This document shows positions 7,484 to 14,365 of a stretch of DNA of 14,365 bases, piece after piece. The DNA lies in the NCBI GenBank assembly GCA_028565635.1, contig JAOXYB010032742.1:1-14365 (forward strand). Direction: 5' to 3'. The translations under genes and the position numbers were made by a program. Source of the stretch: Phoronis ovalis. Lineage: Eukaryota > Phoronida > Phoronidae. Every line of letters begins with the position of its first letter. Position 1 is the first letter of the stretch. Under the pieces are notes generated by a model, which worked only from the letters and a program-made list of their open reading frames with translations, was not told the DNA's origin and did no database searches.

Positions 7484-10400
7484 CTGCAAGAAAAACAAGT
7501 TTAATTTTGTAAGTTAAAATTATACCAAAATAAACCTTCTTGTGTATAAATTGAAACATCAATAAACATCCTCTAGTACATCTGACAGCATGCAGAGTAA
7601 TATTTATTTTTCTGTGCCTTTGCGGCAAGATCATAAATCGTGGTAAACTGTGCATTATATGTTCTAATATTAAATGTAGTACATAAAAACTGTCTAATAA
7701 GTATCTGGCCTGACAATAGTATTATAATTCCTGTTATTTTTTAGTACTTCCAAAATTTAAAAGTTGATTTTGTCATTATTACAGTGCTGTGACAGGTTAA
7801 AAGCATTTTTCCCAACTGAGTATTCAAACAAACTCACCTGTACACCAGAGACACCTTTATGCACCTTCATTGTCTGAAGAATACCTTGAGCTCCACCTGC
7901 TACCATAATTATTTCACAAATTTTAGGATTGCGTAACGCTACAGCTCCCAGAGCAGCACATGCATTCTCACACAACTACAAAAATAAATTTATGATATTT
8001 CGATACAAGAAATATTAAATGACTGTCAAATTTGCATTTGATAACTGACCATGTTACAGTAATGTTATTGTACACAATCTGTCTGTCATGAGCATTTAAA
8101 TGCAAAGTAAAAGAAAAGACGATTTTAAAGAAATGTCTAAATACGGACAACTATCAAATTCCAAAAATATATTATTACAATAGACATTTAACATATATAG
8201 CATAACAGTTTTGATAAACTCAGAAATATAATTTATTAATGTAAGATTCAAGCTGGAAATGTTTAAAGTAAAATACCTGAGCATTGACTTGATGCTTTGC
8301 CATACAGGCTATGATCAATTCAGCCCCACCAGCCTGAATGATTGCAACTTTGACATTGTCATTTCCAGCTATTGTTTTCAATACACCAATAATCTGCTTT
8401 GTGATGCTCTGCAAAAGTATAAACAAATATTATTTAATGATTTTAAGAACAACAATCACCCAGATGAAAAGAAAGCAAATAGTGTGCTTCAGAAAACTCT
8501 AGTCATTCACCCTCCACATTTGAGGTTACTTCTAACAGAAGCAAAATGCAGTTTCAAGGCTCTGTGGTTTACTGCATGCGATCCTATGGTTAACTTGTCA
8601 AATGAATAAATAGAATATCATGATACCGCAAATTTATAATTGGTAATCAAAGTAAGGTTTCTTTGCTGATGGTAAAAGAGTAACAAAGTTAGTCAAAGTC
8701 AAATAGATAAAATATTTTAGCATGACAGCACAAAGCTCATTGAGACATGCAAATTTTCAACCAATGAATGGCTACTATAGGTATATTTTGAATGTAGTAT
8801 GTTTGTCAGCATGTTGGCAAAATTCTGGCCTTTAAAATATTTAGTATTTTGTTATTTTTTTCTATAATGTAGGCAGTTTATTGTTTTTAGTCTAGTGTTA
8901 GTTTTGTGTGTTATTACCCCTGTGCCCAGAACTGGCATCCTGATTATCCATTATCTAGATAGAGGAAGAAAGTCGGCAGGCACCTCTGTGTGATCACTTG
9001 ACAAGTTTGGCCTTATATCTGGACAAAAATTAAATGATTTAGGAAAAGCAGGAGGTTACAAAGATATCTGCATGTTTGACTCAAGTCAGTTCAATGGATA
9101 TGACCCCCATAACAGGTTTTATTAATTCGAAAGAAAAATTTGAAATGAAATGTTACCTGCACATTCATACTAGACTGAAGAGATTTCATCATCATGTCCA
9201 AACCTCCAAGATCCATTATCTCCTGACAGAATTCATTCCTTACCGCTAGACGACCCAGAGTTGAGAACAATTCTCCTAATACAGATTTGTCATCTATATA
9301 CTCTACAAGAACAATGGAGGCTGCAGTAAATACTATGATCTAGCCCAAAGTTATATCCTCTAAAAGATGAGGGGGGACAGAATAGTTTCAGTAATCAGGA
9401 TCTGCATCAGATTCAGTATACATATTGAGCATACATGTCCAGTTTTATAATTTTTTAATATTGATTGAAACAGGTCAAATTGTAAACAAATAAGGAAGTA
9501 GAATAGACAAGTTTGATCTGAGAGTGACTAGCTTTAATTTATGATTATTTTATTAGATGAGTGAGTTCTAGAATATGTCATCCAGGCTAACCTTGCGAGA
9601 TATCCAAGATAGTCTTGAGCGCATTAGCCTCAGTAACAATCATCTTTGCATGCTCATGTGCTTTACCAAACGGCACCCTGACATCATCATCCAAAGTTAA
9701 TGCTCGCAATGCTGAACACGACTCCTTAACCACTCCTGAGCTCTTGTGATTTTGAAGACAGGAAATGAGCAATGAAATCAATTCATTGGCAACATATATC
9801 TGTCTATTTTTTTCATGCATTATGCATGTCAAACGAATAATTCTAATAACCAGCTCCATGATGTCTGGTGATGATGATTCAGACTTCAGCATTTCACAAA
9901 AATACTCCATTCCTTTATTATCTATTATGTCCGGTTGGCCATTTAACAATGCAGCAAAAGTTACTAGGCATGTCTTCAATAAATCTTCATCCTGACGGAC
10001 TGTTTCTAAGACTTTGAATAAAATAGAAAAACCATTATTGTTCCCTGCTAAACACCTATGAGGTAAATCTATGTTACATTCTGTGGTCATAATTTCTAAG
10101 TTAACGTTTAACTTATCCTTATCAAGGGGGTTGATACTTTCTTCGATAGTCTTCAAAGCTGCTAAAACAGTGTGTACAGAACCTTCACCTGAACCATTTT
10201 GCAGACACATGTCTCGAACAATGTTACACAGGTCAACACCCTGAAAAACATAGCACACATAACTATTTAAGTAATTACCGGATTGCAATCTTTATAACAC
10301 TGCCATTGTGGTGAAATCTATGGATACATATTTTATTAGAATTTCAATTTATTGAGTACAAAGAATCTAAAAAAAAACGTTCTATATAACCTATAGTTTA

Positions 10401-11391
10401 AACTGTTGACAGAGTTTTCTACTTTATGCTCCAACTTATGTGTGTCATGATTTCAATAAAATAAGCTATCACATACAATTTGCACTGAATGACAATTTTC
10501 TGATAAATATTCAACAATGAATACTACTAGAAGCTAGTACATTAGTTAAATCACCTATTAAACTGTTTTTCATTATGCAAGATATTAGTCAGAAGGATAT
10601 CTCAATTTTAATTAAACGATGTGATTATTTCCATCCTGTTATCCTACTAATGACATAGGTCACCAGCAGGCAAGTTTACTATGATGTGACAACATAATTA
10701 TTGTATTTCCATACACTAGGTGGTATTAGTGATCATAAACTAAGTCCACCCCATACATGTAAAGTCAAATTTTCGGAATAACGGCAGGCAGGCAGGCAAT
10801 TGCATGATTGCTAATTCACAAAACATGGAAATCTTGGGTTCTACCGATGATATTATCCCGAAGGGTCTCTTAGTATATGGCTGGCTCGATGTTTCTTTTT
10901 GATGAATTTTAGTATATTTCGGGTACCTTTTACGCTCCCGCGGTTATATTTTGGGTATAGCTTTTGAGGACTAGTTAAGAACTATTTTCAAGCAAAATAG
11001 GGCATAATAACCTTATTTTTAATACAGAAAACTTAGCATCAATGTTACTTATAAACATTTTGGAGGAAAATTACCGAGATAGATCACATTTCCAGGCACG
11101 TTCAATTTGAAATTTTTGGTATCATTATTTCGGGATTCAAATTTCCACATTTTTGTATATTACTTCAAAATTTTACCCTCAGTGACAGACCCACAAAATA
11201 TATAAAACTCTCCCCCCAGGATTTGATCTAGCGCATTCAGAACATTCTTTTTACAATGCATCTGACATTATTACCTGTGCATCAAACTGTTTTACTGCAT
11301 CTTCTACAGCTTCTGTAGCATCCATTTCAAAATCTTCCATATTCTCTTTCACCACTGAGTCAAACGTTTCTTGCGTTATCCGTTTAGCCAT
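7271..11391 (-). CDS. ARMC6: ARMC6, armadillo repeat-containing protein 6; complete, six coding exons
   Basis: Reading the minus strand, complement of join(11391-11275, 10240-9592, 9302-9157, 8408-8277, 7975-7838, 7483-7271) gives 464 aa. The start [20 protein letters not shown] matches the conserved ARMC6 N-terminus. The middle carries [14 protein letters not shown] and the family hallmark [19 protein letters not shown]. The C-terminal third is tandem armadillo repeats ([48 protein letters not shown]) ending [20 protein letters not shown]. Armadillo repeats form a superhelix that binds other proteins; the molecular role of ARMC6 is not well established, and I infer only a scaffold or binding role. 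Slightly shorter than the human protein (roughly 480-500 aa depending on isoform), mainly from a shorter loop after the exon-3 repeat. The ATG sits exactly at the start of the exon; joined to the candidate UTR exon its context would be AAGATGG, a strong one. Confidence 0.95.
7484..7837 (-). other. ARMC6 intron 5 (between coding exons 5 and 6)
   Basis: 354 bp of AT-rich sequence; nothing recognised. Confidence 0.75.
7838..7975 (-). CDS. ARMC6: ARMC6 coding exon 5 (aa 349-394), one armadillo repeat
   Basis: The acceptor is TTTTTGTAG and the donor CAG|GTGAGT. It is phase 0 at both ends with 46 residues. It encodes [16 protein letters not shown] and [18 protein letters not shown], another armadillo repeat, and ends GVQ as the human repeat does. 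Confidence 0.93.
7976..8276 (-). other. ARMC6 intron 4 (between coding exons 4 and 5)
   Basis: 301 bp of AT-rich sequence; nothing recognised. Confidence 0.75.
8277..8408 (-). CDS. ARMC6: ARMC6 coding exon 4 (aa 305-348), one armadillo repeat
   Basis: The acceptor is CTTTTGCAG and the donor CAG|GTATTT. It is phase 0 at both ends with 44 residues. It encodes [20 protein letters not shown] and [14 protein letters not shown], corresponding to human LRAIAGNDDVKDAIVRAGG. Confidence 0.93.
8409..9156 (-). other. ARMC6 intron 3 (between coding exons 3 and 4)
   Basis: 748 bp with no repeat or gene seen. An open frame on the plus strand crosses exon 4 into this intron but is an antisense shadow. Confidence 0.75.
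9157..9302 (-). CDS. ARMC6: ARMC6 coding exon 3 (aa 256-304)
   Basis: The acceptor is CTTGTAG. The first two bases complete a split Glu codon. It encodes [20 protein letters not shown] and [15 protein letters not shown], an armadillo repeat matching human ELCGTLSRLAIRNEFCQE. The donor is CAG|GTAACA. The next AG, 2 nt inside the exon, would shift the frame, so 9302 is chosen. Confidence 0.91.
9592..10240 (-). CDS. ARMC6: ARMC6 coding exon 2 (aa 40-255 plus 1 nt)
   Basis: This is the large central exon (649 nt). The acceptor is TGTTTTTCAG and the donor CAAG|GTTAGC, ending in phase 1. It starts [11 protein letters not shown] and contains the helical stretch [15 protein letters not shown], the [19 protein letters not shown] motif and [16 protein letters not shown]. 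It holds several armadillo repeats in one uninterrupted exon, unlike the downstream exons, which hold one repeat each. Confidence 0.93.
10241..11274 (-). other. ARMC6 intron 1 (between coding exons 1 and 2)
   Basis: 1034 bp. It has a short (GGCA)4 run at 10783-10798. The 10740-11220 stretch has a different texture from the neighbouring introns (GGTATTATC/CGGGTACC-type words) and may be old repeat DNA. No ORF is seen. Confidence 0.7.
10783..10798. repeat. (GGCA)4 microsatellite
   Basis: Four perfect units. Confidence 0.85.
11275..11391 (-). CDS. ARMC6: ARMC6 coding exon 1 (aa 1-39)
   Basis: The acceptor TTATTCTAG directly abuts the ATG at 11391. The donor is CAG|GTAATA at 11274, phase 0. It encodes the conserved N-terminal [10 protein letters not shown] ... 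[12 protein letters not shown] segment. Confidence 0.92.
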
Positions 11392-12372
11392 CTAGAATAA
11401 AAATAAAAATCTACAAAGTTGCCCGAAAAAACATACAGGTATAAAATAAAAAGTTTTGTTTCCAGTAACGGTGTGAAAAAAATAGGGTAGATATATAGGT
11501 AGGGAATTTTTTTTTTTAATTTTTCATTTAACTGAGGAGAAGTACAGGGAGAAATATTGTAGTTTGTGTTTGCAGAAGATGGACATGTTACCAGGGAACT
11601 ATATCTTATTTTGCTCAATAAGAAGTGCTCAACCATCGACACCAGCTGGGAGATCCAGACTGTTACCCAATGTCAATTGAGTCATGATAATTTTTCAGTG
11701 CACTTTTTGGTCTCCGCGATATTTTCTATGTTTTTTGATAGCAGGTTATGTATGCGCATACAAACAGAACATTTTTGGGTCGGGCCTAAAAATTAGGGTG
11801 GGTCAGATTACCGGCAACACAACTTTTTATTTTAGGCCTTAGTAATGGTTTGTTAAAAAAGGTAAGAATTCGAAATACAGTGTATATTCATTCAACAACT
11901 GAATCCCAATACAATAGTCTGCAGTCAAAAAAAAGTCAAGTGCTGTCACAAAAAAATGTAGTTACAATAAATGATCCACAAATGATCAGCAGCGACCAAT
12001 ATGGTGATTCCTAACCAAGCATAATACTAATATGATATGAGATAAATGCAATAGGATATTTCAGTTTACCCCAGACCCAGTTCAACACTATTTAGTATTC
12101 ACTAATTTAACAGTGAACATGCTGGAGTGCGCCGAGTCAAAACTAAGCATATGAGATAAATGCAATAGGATATTTCAGTTTACCCCAGATCCAGTTCAAC
12201 ACTATTTAGTATTCACTATAAATGAGTGAACATGCTGGAGTGCGCCGAGTCAAAACTAAAAGTAGCGATGACTCATAATAAAACTATATATCATGTCTGT
12301 TTTTATTTCAAATCCAAAACTAACAGTGAAGAGTTGAAAAATAAAATTACACTCGTTTGATTTCGTGCATAC
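11392..12372 (-). other. ARMC6 5'-UTR intron (inferred)
   Basis: 981 bp between the inferred UTR exon and the ATG exon. It carries repeat-like sequence around 11440-11830, including a perfect 12-bp palindrome GTATGCGCATAC at 11750-11761 and a GGGTCGGGCC...GGGTGGGTC stretch near 11778. It also carries the roughly 110-bp tandem duplication described separately. Confidence 0.55.
12035..12259. repeat. Two-copy tandem duplication, period about 114 bp
   Basis: Copy 1 (12035-12148) and copy 2 (12149-12259) both run from ATATGAGATAAATGC to GTGCGCCGAGTCAAAACTAA. They are nearly identical apart from one C/T difference in ACCCCAGAC/TCCAG and a short divergent patch after ATTCACTA. This indicates a recent duplication. 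Confidence 0.92.
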
Positions 12373-12373
12373 C

Positions 12374-14365
<1,992 letters not shown>

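Noticed and set aside
8259-8609. 116-residue open frame on the plus strand
   Set aside because: It runs antisense across ARMC6 exon 4, whose minus-strand protein is clearly conserved. The plus reading has no recognisable content.
9765-9995. 76-residue open frame on the plus strand
   Set aside because: It lies wholly opposite ARMC6 exon 2.
11376-11642. 88-residue minus-strand open frame overlapping the ARMC6 start
   Set aside because: It is in a different frame from the conserved [10 protein letters not shown] start and mostly lies in the UTR intron.

Overview
This window is nuclear DNA from an animal. It has three spliced protein-coding genes with GT-AG introns, strongly AT-rich introns, and repeat-rich non-coding DNA. 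The proteins are recognisably PARP16, ARMC6 and VPS45, all standard bilaterian (including human) orthologues. The small introns and the style of the dispersed repeats suggest a marine invertebrate, probably a mollusc and perhaps a bivalve. That taxon call is an impression from repeat style and is not proven. There are no bacterial, phage or CRISPR features.

Layout. Positions 1-1120 are repeat-rich: a family of short 'TTTACCACAGGGTATATTTT' units, a nested hairpin element at 243-360, and a larger stretch bounded by inverted 'CCCGGTCCTGGCAC' motifs at 529-991. Positions 1173-5858 (+) hold a complete six-exon PARP16 coding sequence (341 aa). Positions 5859-7270 are the 3' side shared with the next gene. 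Positions 7271-11391 (-) hold a complete six-exon ARMC6 coding sequence (464 aa), with a probable 5'-UTR exon ending at 12373. Positions 12374-12775 look like a head-to-head promoter. From 12776 to the window end (+) are the first three coding exons of VPS45 (146 aa); the rest lies beyond the window. A palindromic CGTACG-rich repeat begins at about 14250 and is cut by the window edge.

How the genes relate. PARP16 is an ER tail-anchored mono-ADP-ribosyltransferase, VPS45 an SM protein of endosomal SNARE fusion, and ARMC6 an armadillo-repeat protein of poorly known function. There is no evidence that they form a pathway. Their arrangement is informative at the transcript level: PARP16 and ARMC6 are tail-to-tail with poly(A) signals about 30 bp apart on opposite strands, and ARMC6 and VPS45 are head-to-head with ATG-to-splice-site spacing of about 400 bp. 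All coding exons join in frame with consensus splice sites, and I saw no frameshift or premature stop. I did not find a convincing new biological system. The findings are candidate transposon footprints, a possible splice-controlled uORF, the shared promoter, and an exon-per-repeat architecture in ARMC6.
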